From contig NZ_BAABHD010000074.1 of the NCBI RefSeq assembly GCF_039541915.1, positions 1-64,000 of the forward strand: a DNA stretch of 64,000 nucleotides, read 5' to 3'. The notes under the pieces are model-generated. The model saw nothing but the letters and a program-made list of their open reading frames with translations. It was not told the DNA's origin and made no database searches. Positions 7,031-15,667 of this stretch are shown here, in pieces. The translations under genes were made by a program, and so were the position numbers. Numbering within the stretch: position 1 is the stretch's first letter; each line of letters opens with the position of its first letter. This DNA comes from Nibrella saemangeumensis. Its GTDB lineage: Bacteria; Bacteroidota; Bacteroidia; Cytophagales; Spirosomataceae.

Positions 7031-9298
7031 ATGGCTTTTGATTTTGACATGATTCAACGCGTGTACGCCGGTTTCGGTGAGCGCGTCGAAGCAGCCCGGC
7101 GGGTTGTGGGACGTCCCCTGACACTGTCGGAGAAAATTCTGTACACCCACCTCACAGCCGGCACACCGACCCAGGCTTTTGAGCGGGGTAAAACGTACGT
7201 CGATTTTGCGCCGGACCGCGTTGCCATGCAGGACGCTACCGCGCAGATGGCCCTGCTGCAGTTTATGCAGGCTGGCCGAGCCACAGTAGCGGTTCCGTCC
7301 ACGGTTCACTGCGACCACCTGATTCAAGCCGAAGTAGGTGCAGACCAGGATCTGGATGTAGCAAAAAACAAAAACAAAGAGGTGTACGACTTTCTGTCGT
7401 CGGTCTCGAATAAATACGGTATTGGTTTCTGGAAGCCGGGTGCGGGTATTATCCACCAGGTGGTGCTGGAAAACTATGCCTTCCCCGGCGGTATGATGAT
7501 CGGTACCGACTCGCACACGCCGAACGCGGGTGGTCTGGGTATGATCGCTATCGGGGTGGGTGGTGCCGATGCCTGCGACGTGATGGCCGGCTTACCCTGG
7601 GAGTTGAAGATGCCCAAACTGATTGGTGTTAAACTGACCGGTAAACTGAGCGGCTGGGCAGCACCGAAAGACGTGATTCTGCGCGTGGCGGGTATCCTGA
7701 CCGTAAAAGGTGGTACCGGCTGTATCGTTGAGTACTTTGGTGAAGGTGCCGAAAGCATGTCGGCGACCGGTAAGGCTACCATCTGTAACATGGGTGCTGA
7801 GATCGGGGCTACCACCTCCATCTTCGCCTATGACGAGAGCATGGCCAACTACCTCCGGGCTACCAGCCGCGCCGATATTGCCGATGCCGCCAATGCGGTG
7901 AGACAACACCTGCGGTCAGACGACGAGGTATACGCTGATTCGGCACAATACTTCGACCAACTGATCGAAATCAACCTGTCGGAACTGGAGCCGCACATCA
8001 ATGGCCCATACACACCGGATCTGGCCTGGCCGCTGTCTAACTTTGCCAAAGCGGTGAAAGAAAACGGCTGGCCCGAGAAACTGGATGTCGGTCTGATCGG
8101 CTCGTGTACCAACTCGTCGTACGAAGACCTTACCCGTTCGGCATCAATCGCGGCTCAGGCTACTGAGAAAAACCTGAAAACAAAATCGGAGTTTACGGTA
8201 ACGCCGGGCTCTGAACTGGTTCGGTTTACGGCCGAGCGCGATGGGCTGCTACAGACGTTTGAAGGTATTGGTGGTGTGGTACTGGCAAATGCCTGCGGTC
8301 CCTGTATCGGTCAGTGGGCGCGGCATATTGATGATCCGAATCGTAAGAATTCCATTATTACCTCCTTCAACCGGAACTTCGCCAAGCGGAACGATGGTCT
8401 GGCCAGCACCCACGCGTTTGTGGCGTCACCGGAAATTGTTACGGCTTTTGCTATCGCTGGTAGCCTGACCTTTAACCCGATGACCGACAAACTGGTCAAC
8501 GAAAACGGGGAAGAAGTGATGCTCGACGAGCCGCAGGGTATTGAGCAGCCGCCGAGAGGTTATGATGTAGAAGATGCCGGTTACCAGGCCCCTGCCGAAG
8601 ACGGCAGCCAGGTTCAGGTTAAGGTAAGTCCTACATCTGACCGTCTGCAATTGCTCGACGCATTCCCGGCCTGGGAAGGCACCGACCTGAAAGGCCTGAA
8701 ACTGCTGATCAAGGCGAAAGGCAAGTGTACCACCGACCACATCTCGATGGCAGGTCCGTGGCTGAAGTACCGTGGTCACCTCGACAACATCTCGAATAAC
8801 ATGCTGATCGGTGCGGTCAACTATTACAACGAAAAGACCAACACCGTGAAAAATCAGTTGACCGGTGAATACGGCGAAGTACCGGCCGTTCAGCGGGCAT
8901 ACAAAGCGGCTGGCATTGGTTCGGTCGTGGTGGGTGACGAAAACTATGGCGAGGGTTCATCCCGCGAGCACGCGGCTATGGAGCCGCGTCACCTGGGTGT
9001 TCGGGCGATACTGGTGCGTTCATTTGCCCGTATCCACGAAACCAACCTGAAGAAGCAGGGTATGCTGGGCCTGACGTTTGCCAACCCGGCCGATTACGAC
9101 AAAGTGCAGGAGGACGACAAGATTGACATTTTGGGCCTGACCGAGTTTGCTCCCGGTAAGCCGCTGACGGTAGTCCTGAACCACGCTGATGGCTCAATCG
9201 ACGAGTTCCCGGTCAATCACACGTACAACCAGGGGCAGATCGAGTGGTTCAAAGCCGGCTCGGCCCTGAACCTGATCAAAATGCGCGTTAATGCGTAA
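7031..9298 (+). CDS. Aconitate hydratase (mitochondrial-type aconitase)
   Basis: This 755-residue TCA-cycle enzyme interconverts citrate and isocitrate through cis-aconitate using a [4Fe-4S] cluster. The cluster cysteines are visible in LIGSCTNSSYED and ANACGPCIGQW. Substrate-binding and active-site motifs include VPSTVHCDHLIQAE, MIGTDSHTPNAGGLGM and the C-terminal swivel-domain signature GENYGEGSSREHAA-like stretch (DENYGEGSSREHAA). The length of about 755 and the opening IQRVYAGFGERVEAAR match the mitochondrial-type group rather than AcnA (about 890) or AcnB. The ATG start lies 82 bases after a TAATTTTG box, and a strong terminator follows, so it is probably monocistronic. Confidence 0.96.
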   Translation: MAFDFDMIQRVYAGFGERVEAARRVVGRPLTLSEKILYTHLTAGTPTQAFERGKTYVDFAPDRVAMQDATAQMALLQFMQAGRATVAVPSTVHCDHLIQAEVGADQDLDVAKNKNKEVYDFLSSVSNKYGIGFWKPGAGIIHQVVLENYAFPGGMMIGTDSHTPNAGGLGMIAIGVGGADACDVMAGLPWELKMPKLIGVKLTGKLSGWAAPKDVILRVAGILTVKGGTGCIVEYFGEGAESMSATGKATICNMGAEIGATTSIFAYDESMANYLRATSRADIADAANAVRQHLRSDDEVYADSAQYFDQLIEINLSELEPHINGPYTPDLAWPLSNFAKAVKENGWPEKLDVGLIGSCTNSSYEDLTRSASIAAQATEKNLKTKSEFTVTPGSELVRFTAERDGLLQTFEGIGGVVLANACGPCIGQWARHIDDPNRKNSIITSFNRNFAKRNDGLASTHAFVASPEIVTAFAIAGSLTFNPMTDKLVNENGEEVMLDEPQGIEQPPRGYDVEDAGYQAPAEDGSQVQVKVSPTSDRLQLLDAFPAWEGTDLKGLKLLIKAKGKCTTDHISMAGPWLKYRGHLDNISNNMLIGAVNYYNEKTNTVKNQLTGEYGEVPAVQRAYKAAGIGSVVVGDENYGEGSSREHAAMEPRHLGVRAILVRSFARIHETNLKKQGMLGLTFANPADYDKVQEDDKIDILGLTEFAPGKPLTVVLNHADGSIDEFPVNHTYNQGQIEWFKAGSALNLIKMRVNA

Positions 9299-9326
9299 AT
9301 TAATCCCGGAATGTAATTCCGGGGTA

Positions 9327-9384
9327 CAAAACCGGCTAATCATCCTCTCTGCAAAACAGACGATGATTAGCCGGTTTGTTTTTG
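9327..9384 (+). terminator. Rho-independent terminator after aconitase
   Basis: The arms CAAACCGGCTAATCATC-like (9327-9344) and GATGATTAGCCGGTTTG (9362-9377) form a long stem around a loop of about 17 bases, followed by TTTTTG. It ends the aconitase transcript just before the sulfatase gene. Confidence 0.8.
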
Positions 9385-9430
9385 AAGAGTATCTACCCAA
9401 TCCATACTCAAATTTTTACTTGATTTGTGT

Positions 9431-10834
9431 ATGCGACTATTTCCTAAAACTCAACAGTTCTTCTTCTGGCTTTTCATAAGTCTTGGCTTTTCAAGCCTTT
9501 GGGCATTTACACGACCAAATCCATTCCTAAACCAACCCAACCCCTCTCGCCCCAACATTGTCTTCATCCTCGCCGATGACCTCGGCTGGGGTGACCTGTC
9601 GAGCTTTGGCGCTCCCGACCTGCGAACGCCACATATCGATAGCATTATCAACGGGGGTGTCAAGTTCACTAATTTCTACGCCAACAGTCCGGTTTGTTCA
9701 CCAAGCCGGGCGGCCCTGCTGTCGGGCCGGTGGCCGGAACGGATGGGGGTGCCGGGTGTGATTCGGGACGAAACCTGGGATAGTTGGGGGTACCTGGCTC
9801 CCGGTCAGCTTTTGCCCAATTACCTGACTAAAGCCGGGTATCATACCGCTCTGGTGGGTAAATGGCATTTAGGACTGGAGTCACCCAACCTGCCTAACGA
9901 GCGGGGTTTCCAGGAGTTTTACGGCCTGCTGGAAGGGATGATGGATGATTACGTAGCCAAGCGCCGGCACAATACCAACTTCCTCCGGCATAACAAACAG
10001 ACTGTTGATCCACCTGGACACGTCACTGATCTCTTTACAGATAAAGCTGTTAACTACCTGAATGGCCGCAACGCAAAAGCCAATCAGCCTTTCTTTCTTT
10101 ACCTGGCCTACACCGCTCCGCATGACCCTCTGCAACCACCTGCTGAGTACCTTGATCGGGTACAAAAGCGGGAGCCGAATATCGACCCCATGCGGGCAAA
10201 ACTGGTCGCGCTGATTGAGCACATGGACGATAACGTAGGCCGGGTAATGGCGACACTAAAAGCCAACGGGCAGTTCAACAATACACTCGTTATTTTCACC
10301 AGTGACAACGGGGGCTGGAAACCCGGCAAACCTAACGTAGGCCCATACCGCGGTTTCAAAGGCACCATGTACGAAGGCGGCATCCGCATTTCGGCCGGGG
10401 CCATGTGGCTGGGCCATATTCAGCCGGGACGAGTATCAGCGGAAAAACTGTTGCTGATGGATTGGATGCCTACCCTGATGCAGGTTGCCGGTACTGCTGT
10501 GCCATCCGGATTGGATGCCACCTCGTTCCTGGATCAACTGACAAATGCTAACGCCCGTGCCCTACCGGAGCGCCCGCTGTACTTTGTTCGCAGGGAAGGA
10601 CAGGATACGTACAAAGGGTTGCAGATTCATGCCTTGCAATTGGGTGATTGGAAGCTGCTGCAACCCACGCCTTTTGCCCCTTATGAGCTTTACAACCTAA
10701 AGGAAGACCCGGCAGAAACAACAGATCTGTTTACCAAAGAGCGCAGAAAAGCCGACGAACTGGTTAAGATGCTGATGGAGCATATCCGCACGGGCGGTTC
10801 TGTACCCTGGCAGAAGCCGGTTGTAGTTCGGTAA
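9431..10834 (+). CDS. Secreted sulfatase (arylsulfatase family)
   Basis: This 467-residue sulfate-ester hydrolase begins with a signal peptide (FFFWLFISLGFSSLWA). The metal-binding ILADDLGWGD follows, and the sulfatase signature CSPSRAALLSGR at about residues 89-100 supplies Cys89, the residue normally matured to formylglycine. Further family motifs are YHTALVGKWHLG and VIFTSDNGGW. The protein is expected in the periplasm or outside the cell, acting on sulfated sugars, but no neighbouring glycoside hydrolase or SusCD pair points to a substrate. ATG 9431 is preferred over the TTG at 9425 because it gives a normal signal peptide. The maturase is not in this window. Confidence 0.93.
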   Translation: MRLFPKTQQFFFWLFISLGFSSLWAFTRPNPFLNQPNPSRPNIVFILADDLGWGDLSSFGAPDLRTPHIDSIINGGVKFTNFYANSPVCSPSRAALLSGRWPERMGVPGVIRDETWDSWGYLAPGQLLPNYLTKAGYHTALVGKWHLGLESPNLPNERGFQEFYGLLEGMMDDYVAKRRHNTNFLRHNKQTVDPPGHVTDLFTDKAVNYLNGRNAKANQPFFLYLAYTAPHDPLQPPAEYLDRVQKREPNIDPMRAKLVALIEHMDDNVGRVMATLKANGQFNNTLVIFTSDNGGWKPGKPNVGPYRGFKGTMYEGGIRISAGAMWLGHIQPGRVSAEKLLLMDWMPTLMQVAGTAVPSGLDATSFLDQLTNANARALPERPLYFVRREGQDTYKGLQIHALQLGDWKLLQPTPFAPYELYNLKEDPAETTDLFTKERRKADELVKMLMEHIRTGGSVPWQKPVVVR

Positions 10835-10882
10835 TTGGCCCAGGCACTTTTTGCTTTGCCCGAAAACCTATAAGTTCGCGGT

Positions 10883-11548
10883 ATGAGTTCGCACCAGATA
10901 GCCGCGCTGTTCGATATGGACGGCGTAATTGTCGATAATCACCGCTACCATACCGACTCCTGGCTTCAGTTTGTAGGTCGCTACGGACGTACGCTTACGC
11001 CGGACCAATACGCGACAAATATGAATGGTCGCGTGGCCGCCGACTCACTAGTGTATGTGTTCCAGCGTTCGCTAACCCCGGAAGAGATTGTAGCCTACAC
11101 CGAAGAGAAAGAAGAAATTTACCGGGAAATGTACCGTCCGCGCCTGCAACCGACACTAGGACTAATCCCTTTTCTGAAGGACTTGAAACGCAATCAGGTG
11201 CCGATGGCGGTTGGTACCTCAGCGCCGGTCAGCAACATCTCGTTTACGCTGGATGGCATTCAGGTGCGGTCTTATTTTGACACAGTGGTCGATGCGTCCA
11301 TGATTTCGCGGGGTAAACCGGACCCGGAGATCTACCTCACCGCTGCTAAACGGCTTGGTGTACCGCCGGAGCAATGTGTGGTCTTTGAAGATGCGTTCTC
11401 GGGGATTGACGCAGGTTTACGGGCCGGGATGCGCGTTATCGCCTTAGCCACGACCCATACACGGGAGGAGTTGGCAAATACAGGAGCGAGTTTGATTATA
11501 AAGGATTTTAGGGAGATTGATTATAAAGGTTTGATAGAACGCAAATGA
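10883..11548 (+). CDS. HAD-superfamily phosphatase/phosphomutase (beta-phosphoglucomutase-like)
   Basis: This 221-residue haloacid-dehalogenase protein has the nucleophile motif DMDGVIVDNH at residues 11-20 (D11 nucleophile, D13 acid/base), a helical cap, the Ser/Thr motif MAVGTSAP, and the acidic C-terminal motif VVFEDAFSGIDAGLRAGM. The cap and layout match the beta-phosphoglucomutase-like subgroup, which acts on sugar phosphates; mutase and phosphatase cannot be separated from sequence alone. It is followed by a ROK kinase and a SIS-domain protein on the same strand, suggesting one sugar-phosphate pathway. Its last codons overlap an intergenic inverted repeat. Confidence 0.85.
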   Translation: MSSHQIAALFDMDGVIVDNHRYHTDSWLQFVGRYGRTLTPDQYATNMNGRVAADSLVYVFQRSLTPEEIVAYTEEKEEIYREMYRPRLQPTLGLIPFLKDLKRNQVPMAVGTSAPVSNISFTLDGIQVRSYFDTVVDASMISRGKPDPEIYLTAAKRLGVPPEQCVVFEDAFSGIDAGLRAGMRVIALATTHTREELANTGASLIIKDFREIDYKGLIERK

Positions 11549-11609
11549 CGCGGATTTATAAGAATTTATAATATCTGCGTAAATCCGTTCAATCCGCGTC
11601 ATCCGCGTT
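11538..11609. repeat. Imperfect inverted repeat of the CGCGGATGACGCGGATT type
   Basis: The arm AACGCAAATGACGCGGATT (11538-11556) pairs with AATCCGCGTCATCCGCGTT (11591-11609), 17 of 19 bases. The repeated word ATCCGCGT occurs twice in the right arm. The arm starts inside the end of the HAD gene and the repeat ends 9 bases before the ROK start. Repeats of this wording are, to my memory, scattered between genes in many Bacteroidota; copy number here is not known. Confidence 0.7.
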
Positions 11610-11618
11610 CCATTAGCT

Positions 11619-12533
11619 ATGCGTATAGGCATCGAAATAGGCGGCACAAAGCTGCAAATCGTCACCGGCGACAATAACGGGCAAATTATTCACCGGCATC
11701 GTTTTGCCGTAGATAAAGAACGTGGGGCAACCGGCATTCTGGAAACGATAGAGGAGACACTAAGGCAGGTAGCAGAAACTCCTACGGCTATCGGCGTTGG
11801 TTTTGGCGGACCGGTCGATTGGCGTACCGGCCGCATCGCCACCTCCCACCAGGTACCAGGTTGGGGAGGATTCAATTTAGCGGAGTGGCTTCGGGAGCGT
11901 ACTAATGTTGATAACATCCGAATCGAAAACGACGCGAATGTAGCCGCTCTGGGCGAAGCCGTACGAGGTGTGGCGAGTTCGTTTAATCAGGTGTTCTACG
12001 TGACTTTGGGCAGTGGTGTTGGAGGAGGTATGGTTGTCGACGGCAAAATCTACCACGGGGCTATTCCCGGCGAAGCAGAGATTGGTCACCTTTGGCTGGT
12101 TCCGCCGGATGCGTCCGGTAATCCGGGACAAACTATCGAGCAAACCTGTTCGGGCTGGGCTGTCGACCGGCAGATTCGGGAATTGCTTCCGCAGTTAGAT
12201 GCTGATTCACCACTAAAAAGGCTGGTTGGTAACACGGTTGGCGGAGAAGCCCGCTCTCTGCATCCGGCTTATGAGCAGAGCGATCCGGTAGCGCGGATGC
12301 TGATCGAACAAATTGGTTCTGTGCTGGCGTTTGGCCTGTCGCACGTCGTACATTTGTTTCACCCGCAGGCGATTGTGCTGGGTGGCGGCTTATCATTGAT
12401 TGGTGAACCGTTGCGGGCTGCCGTTCGCACCGCGTTGCCGAGGTTTGTCATGTCGGCGTTTCACCCCGCGCCCATTGTGTTACTGGCTAAACTAGGCGAA
12501 GACGCCGTGCCGGTTGGGGCGTTACTCTTATAA
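11619..12533 (+). CDS. ROK-family sugar kinase-like protein, zinc-cysteine motif missing
   Basis: This 304-residue ROK protein would phosphorylate a hexose or derivative. It has the phosphate-binding motif GIEIGGTKLQI, the Asp-containing ENDANVAALGE, the GSGVGGGMV loop and PGEAEIGHLWL with the metal-adjacent His. The CxCGxxGCxE zinc motif that normally follows is replaced by PGQTIEQTCSGWAV, so the structural zinc is probably absent. There is no N-terminal helix-turn-helix, so it is an enzyme type and not a ROK repressor. The gene sits between a HAD protein and a SIS isomerase, 5 bases before the latter, which supports a shared sugar-phosphate route. The substrate is unknown. Confidence 0.85.
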   Translation: MRIGIEIGGTKLQIVTGDNNGQIIHRHRFAVDKERGATGILETIEETLRQVAETPTAIGVGFGGPVDWRTGRIATSHQVPGWGGFNLAEWLRERTNVDNIRIENDANVAALGEAVRGVASSFNQVFYVTLGSGVGGGMVVDGKIYHGAIPGEAEIGHLWLVPPDASGNPGQTIEQTCSGWAVDRQIRELLPQLDADSPLKRLVGNTVGGEARSLHPAYEQSDPVARMLIEQIGSVLAFGLSHVVHLFHPQAIVLGGGLSLIGEPLRAAVRTALPRFVMSAFHPAPIVLLAKLGEDAVPVGALLL

Positions 12534-12538
12534 GCACC

Positions 12539-13096
12539 ATGAACTACTTTCAGGATTACCTAACCCAACAAAAAGCAACCTACGATTCCATTCCTGTGGA
12601 ACAGGTGGCCCGCATCGCCGAGCTGATGAAGCAGTGCTGGCAGGAAGACCGGCAGCTATTTGTCTTCGGCAATGGCGGCAGTGCAGCCAATGCATCGCAC
12701 TTCATTACCGACCTTGGCAAAGGAGCATCCGACAAACTGGGCAAGCGATTCCGCTGCCTGTCGCTGAACGACAACACTGCCTGGCTCACAGCCCTGGGCA
12801 ATGACTACTCCTACGACGACGTTTACGTTGGGCAGTTGCAGAACTACGCCCGTCCCGGCGATCTGGTCCTGACCATGAGCGTCAGCGGCAGTTCACCCAA
12901 TCTCGTAAAAGCCATTGACTGGGCCAATCAACAGGGGCTGACAACCATCGCTCTTGTCGGCGGCAAACGCGGTAAACTGGCTGTTCTGGCGCAGGAGGTC
13001 ATTGTCATTAACTCCGAACACTACGGCCGCGTTGAGGATGCGCACATGACCATCTGCCATATGCTGTGCTACACGTTTATGGAGCAGGACGTCTAA
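12539..13096 (+). CDS. SIS-domain phosphosugar isomerase, GmhA-like
   Basis: This 185-residue single SIS domain has the phosphate-binding signatures FGNGGSAANASHF and SVSGSSPNLVKAI and ends in EDAHMTICHML, a layout typical of sedoheptulose-7-phosphate isomerase GmhA (E. coli GmhA has about 190 residues). GmhA makes heptose phosphate for lipopolysaccharide. The neighbours here are a ROK kinase and a HAD protein, not the usual HldE/GmhB pair, so a different phosphosugar is possible. It starts 5 bases after the ROK stop and its stop is 3 bases from that of the convergent molybdoenzyme gene. Confidence 0.8.
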   Translation: MNYFQDYLTQQKATYDSIPVEQVARIAELMKQCWQEDRQLFVFGNGGSAANASHFITDLGKGASDKLGKRFRCLSLNDNTAWLTALGNDYSYDDVYVGQLQNYARPGDLVLTMSVSGSSPNLVKAIDWANQQGLTTIALVGGKRGKLAVLAQEVIVINSEHYGRVEDAHMTICHMLCYTFMEQDV

Positions 13097-13099
13097 CGC

Positions 13100-13792
13100 T
13101 CAGCTATACCGATCGTTGCGCCAGGGGTAAGCAGTGTTGGAATAGCCACGCTCTTCCCAAAAGCCAAGTTGGTTGCCGGCAAGGAACTCAATACGCTTAA
13201 TCCATTTGGATCCTTTCCAGGCATATAACTGGGGCGTAATCATGCGGAGTGGTCCTCCATGCTCACGGGGCAATGGCTCACCATCGGCGGTATGCACCAG
13301 CAGTACATCGGGCTTCAAAGCTTCCTCCAGCGAAATATTGGTAGCATAGCCGTCGTAGCCGTAACACATGATGTGAGTAGCGGTCTCTTTAGGGCGTACC
13401 AGCGCAGCCAAGTCCATGAACCGAACACCACCCCAGGGCACATCCAGCCGCGACCAGGTAGTTACACAGTGAAAATCGCTGACATCTTCTACCTGCGGCA
13501 AGGCCATCAGGTCTACCCATTTGAGCCGCATGGGTTCTTCTACTTCACCGTCTATGGCCAGTTGCCATTTATCCAGGGGGATGTTTGGCTGGTAACCTAA
13601 ATCCAGCACCGGCCACTTTTTGGTAACGGTTTGCCCCACCGGCACCTGCGGCATGCCGTGGCGGTTAAGCGGCCCTGAGCCTCTCGGTTTATCGTCCGCC
13701 ATAGAGGGCGTTTGCGCCATTTTCTCTTCAAACCGGCGCTTCAGCTTCATCCGGGCGTCAATAATTTTATCCAGTTTCTCGTAGGTATCCAT
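13100..13792 (-). CDS. Sulfite-oxidase-like molybdopterin-dependent oxidoreductase
   Basis: This 230-residue protein contains one oxidoreductase molybdopterin-binding domain. The expected molybdenum-ligand Cys is about C109 in DFHCVTTWSRLDVPW; further conserved parts are GYDGYATNISLEEA, PLPREHGGPLRMITPQ and KWIKRIEF. There is no Tat signal or heme domain, so it is a cytoplasmic stand-alone catalytic domain of the kind annotated as 'sulfite oxidase-like oxidoreductase'. The substrate is unknown. It is monocistronic and faces away from the Uma2 gene. Confidence 0.9.
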   Translation of the reverse strand: MDTYEKLDKIIDARMKLKRRFEEKMAQTPSMADDKPRGSGPLNRHGMPQVPVGQTVTKKWPVLDLGYQPNIPLDKWQLAIDGEVEEPMRLKWVDLMALPQVEDVSDFHCVTTWSRLDVPWGGVRFMDLAALVRPKETATHIMCYGYDGYATNISLEEALKPDVLLVHTADGEPLPREHGGPLRMITPQLYAWKGSKWIKRIEFLAGNQLGFWEERGYSNTAYPWRNDRYS

Positions 13793-13872
13793 TTGTCTTC
13801 AGGTGTGTTCTTAGTAGGAAAACCGCTGTATAGGGTTAAAGTTCACACTCAGCAAATTGGCTGAGAAATTGG

Positions 13873-13880
13873 TAACTTTG
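13873..13880 (+). promoter_or_regulatory. Candidate -7 box for the Uma2 gene (TAACTTTG)
   Basis: TAACTTTG matches TAnnTTTG exactly, 19 bases before the Uma2 ATG. A TTG lies only 13 bases upstream, which is short for the usual spacer. Confidence 0.35.
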
Positions 13881-13899
13881 GCAGGAAACCTGATTACCG

Positions 13900-14487
13900 A
13901 TGACCGCACAACCCAAAATCTACTACACCCCGGAGCAGTACCTGGAACAGGAACGAGAAGCCGCTTACAAAAGTGAGTACCACAACGGCGAGATTTTTGC
14001 CATGGCCGGCGCTTCACCTAATCACGTTCGTATAACGGCTAATCTCACCATTGAGACTGGGATTAAGCTGCGTGGTTCATCCTGCCGGGGATACTTCAGT
14101 GATTTGCGCCTGCACATACCAGAGACTACTTTGTACACCTATCCCGATCTACTGGTTATCTGCGGCCCGAATCAATACACTGATTCCAAACGCGATACCG
14201 TAACTAACCCTACACTCATTATTGAGGTATTGTCAAAAAGCACTGAAGCCTACGACCGGGGCGAGAAGTTTTCCTTCTACCGTCGGATTCCGACACTCAC
14301 CGAGTACCTGCTGATTGATTCACAAACCGTCCGGGCTGAGGTGTTCCGGAAAGGCGAAAACGATTTCTGGTTCCTGGCGTCAGAAGCCCAATCGATTAAT
14401 GAAAGCATCTATTTAGCCAGCATCGATCTGACAATCAGCATGCCGGTGGCTTACGCCGACACTGAAGATATACTACCGGTAACGTAA
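13900..14487 (+). CDS. Uma2-family (DUF820) putative endonuclease
   Basis: This 195-residue protein is of the Uma2/DUF820 family, which has a PD-(D/E)xK restriction-endonuclease-like fold. It starts with YYTPEQYLEQEREAAYKSEY and MAGASPNHVRIT, and the presumed metal-binding residues are in YPDLLVICG (Asp) and IIEVLSKST (Glu and Lys). Members are abundant in cyanobacteria and some Bacteroidota and often occur as solitary genes; their biological role is not settled. It converges on pheA with only 4 bases between the stops. Confidence 0.88.
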   Translation: MTAQPKIYYTPEQYLEQEREAAYKSEYHNGEIFAMAGASPNHVRITANLTIETGIKLRGSSCRGYFSDLRLHIPETTLYTYPDLLVICGPNQYTDSKRDTVTNPTLIIEVLSKSTEAYDRGEKFSFYRRIPTLTEYLLIDSQTVRAEVFRKGENDFWFLASEAQSINESIYLASIDLTISMPVAYADTEDILPVT

Positions 14488-14491
14488 CCAT

Positions 14492-15568
14492 TCAGGACAC
14501 CCGCACGTAGCTGCCCAGCCACTTCACCTCGGCCGTGTGGTGATTCAAAATATCCTTCAAAGCTGGATCATCAACGTGCCCTTCGCACTCAAGTAGGAAC
14601 CAGTAGCGGAAGGTGGCTCCTTCGCGCAGCGGCCGGCTTTCGATTTTAGTCAGGTTGATGTTGCGGGCGTTGAACTCCTGGAGAAATTCAGCCAGTACAC
14701 CCGGTTTGTTGGTATTGGCCAGCCGCGCAATCAGCGTGGTTTTATCCTGCCCGCTGGGCTGATTCATATAATCTTTCGCCAGAATCAGGAAGCGGGTCCG
14801 GTTCAGGTCACTGTCCTCAATATTATCGAACAGAACGGGAACGGTAAACAGTTTGGCAGCAATGTGCGAACAGATGGCGGCTGCATTCGGCTGCTGAGCG
14901 GCCAGCTTAGCGGCCTTTGAGGTAGATTCGACTGGTACCATCTCCACATCGGTGCCGTCAAAATATTCGCTCAGGAACTTACTGCACTGCCGGAAAGCAA
15001 TGTCTTTGGAATAGATGTGGGTGATTTCGTTAAGTTTGTCCGATTGGGTGGCAAACGTAAAATGAACCGGAATCTGAGCCTCTGCCGCAATGGTCAGATC
15101 TTTTTCCAGCAGCAGGTCAATGGTTTCGTTCACAACGCCCTCCTGGTTATTTTCAATCGGCACCACACCAAACCGCGACCGGCCCGTCTCTACGCTCTCA
15201 AACACCGACCGGATGGTGGGCAACGCCATGTAGGAACTCATGGCCCCAAACCGGCTTTCGGCTACCTGATGGGTAAAGCTCCCCTCTGGCCCCAGAAAAG
15301 AAACGCGCTCCGGTAATTCGAGGTTGCGCGATACAGCAAAGATTTCCAGAAAAATAGCCTCAATGGCAGCCCGGTTCAGTAAGCCGCTGTTCTGCCGGGA
15401 GAGCCGGTCCACAATCTGAAGTTCCCGCTCGGGACGGTAGATAACAGCATTGCTGGACCGTTTCAATTCGCCAACCTGACGCACCAGGTCCATGCGCTGA
15501 TTGAGCAGGTTTAGCAATTGGTCATCAATGGAGTCAATTTGGTTACGGAGGGTTTCGAGCGTCATCAA
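14492..15568 (-). CDS. pheA: Bifunctional chorismate mutase / prephenate dehydratase
   Basis: This 358-residue enzyme converts chorismate to prephenate and then to phenylpyruvate in phenylalanine synthesis. The AroQ-type chorismate mutase domain is residues about 1-85 (LRNQIDSIDDQLLNLLNQR, with R and K of QVGELKR). The dehydratase domain is about 90-270 (FLGPEGSFTHQVAE and the catalytic NRTRFLIL). A C-terminal ACT domain is about 280-358 (NKPGVLAEFLQEF and KIESRPLREG), the usual site of phenylalanine feedback inhibition. The gene is downstream of parE on the same strand, separated by a long inverted repeat. Confidence 0.95.
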   Translation of the reverse strand: MMTLETLRNQIDSIDDQLLNLLNQRMDLVRQVGELKRSSNAVIYRPERELQIVDRLSRQNSGLLNRAAIEAIFLEIFAVSRNLELPERVSFLGPEGSFTHQVAESRFGAMSSYMALPTIRSVFESVETGRSRFGVVPIENNQEGVVNETIDLLLEKDLTIAAEAQIPVHFTFATQSDKLNEITHIYSKDIAFRQCSKFLSEYFDGTDVEMVPVESTSKAAKLAAQQPNAAAICSHIAAKLFTVPVLFDNIEDSDLNRTRFLILAKDYMNQPSGQDKTTLIARLANTNKPGVLAEFLQEFNARNINLTKIESRPLREGATFRYWFLLECEGHVDDPALKDILNHHTAEVKWLGSYVRVS

Positions 15569-15661
15569 AGAATTAAGAGTTATGAGTGAAGAGTTCGGTG
15601 TGATAGGCTACAAAACTACTATCCTGACCACCAAAATTCATAACTCATAACTCTTAATTCT
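15569..15661. repeat. Perfect 18-bp inverted repeat (AACTCATAACTC type) between parE and pheA
   Basis: AGAATTAAGAGTTATGAG (15569-15586) is the exact reverse complement of CTCATAACTCTTAATTCT (15644-15661), with a 57-base spacer. The right side also repeats the word AACTC several times. It fills the 99-base gap between the parE stop and the pheA start, with the left arm touching the pheA start codon on the minus strand. Confidence 0.8.
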
Positions 15662-15667
15662 TAACTC

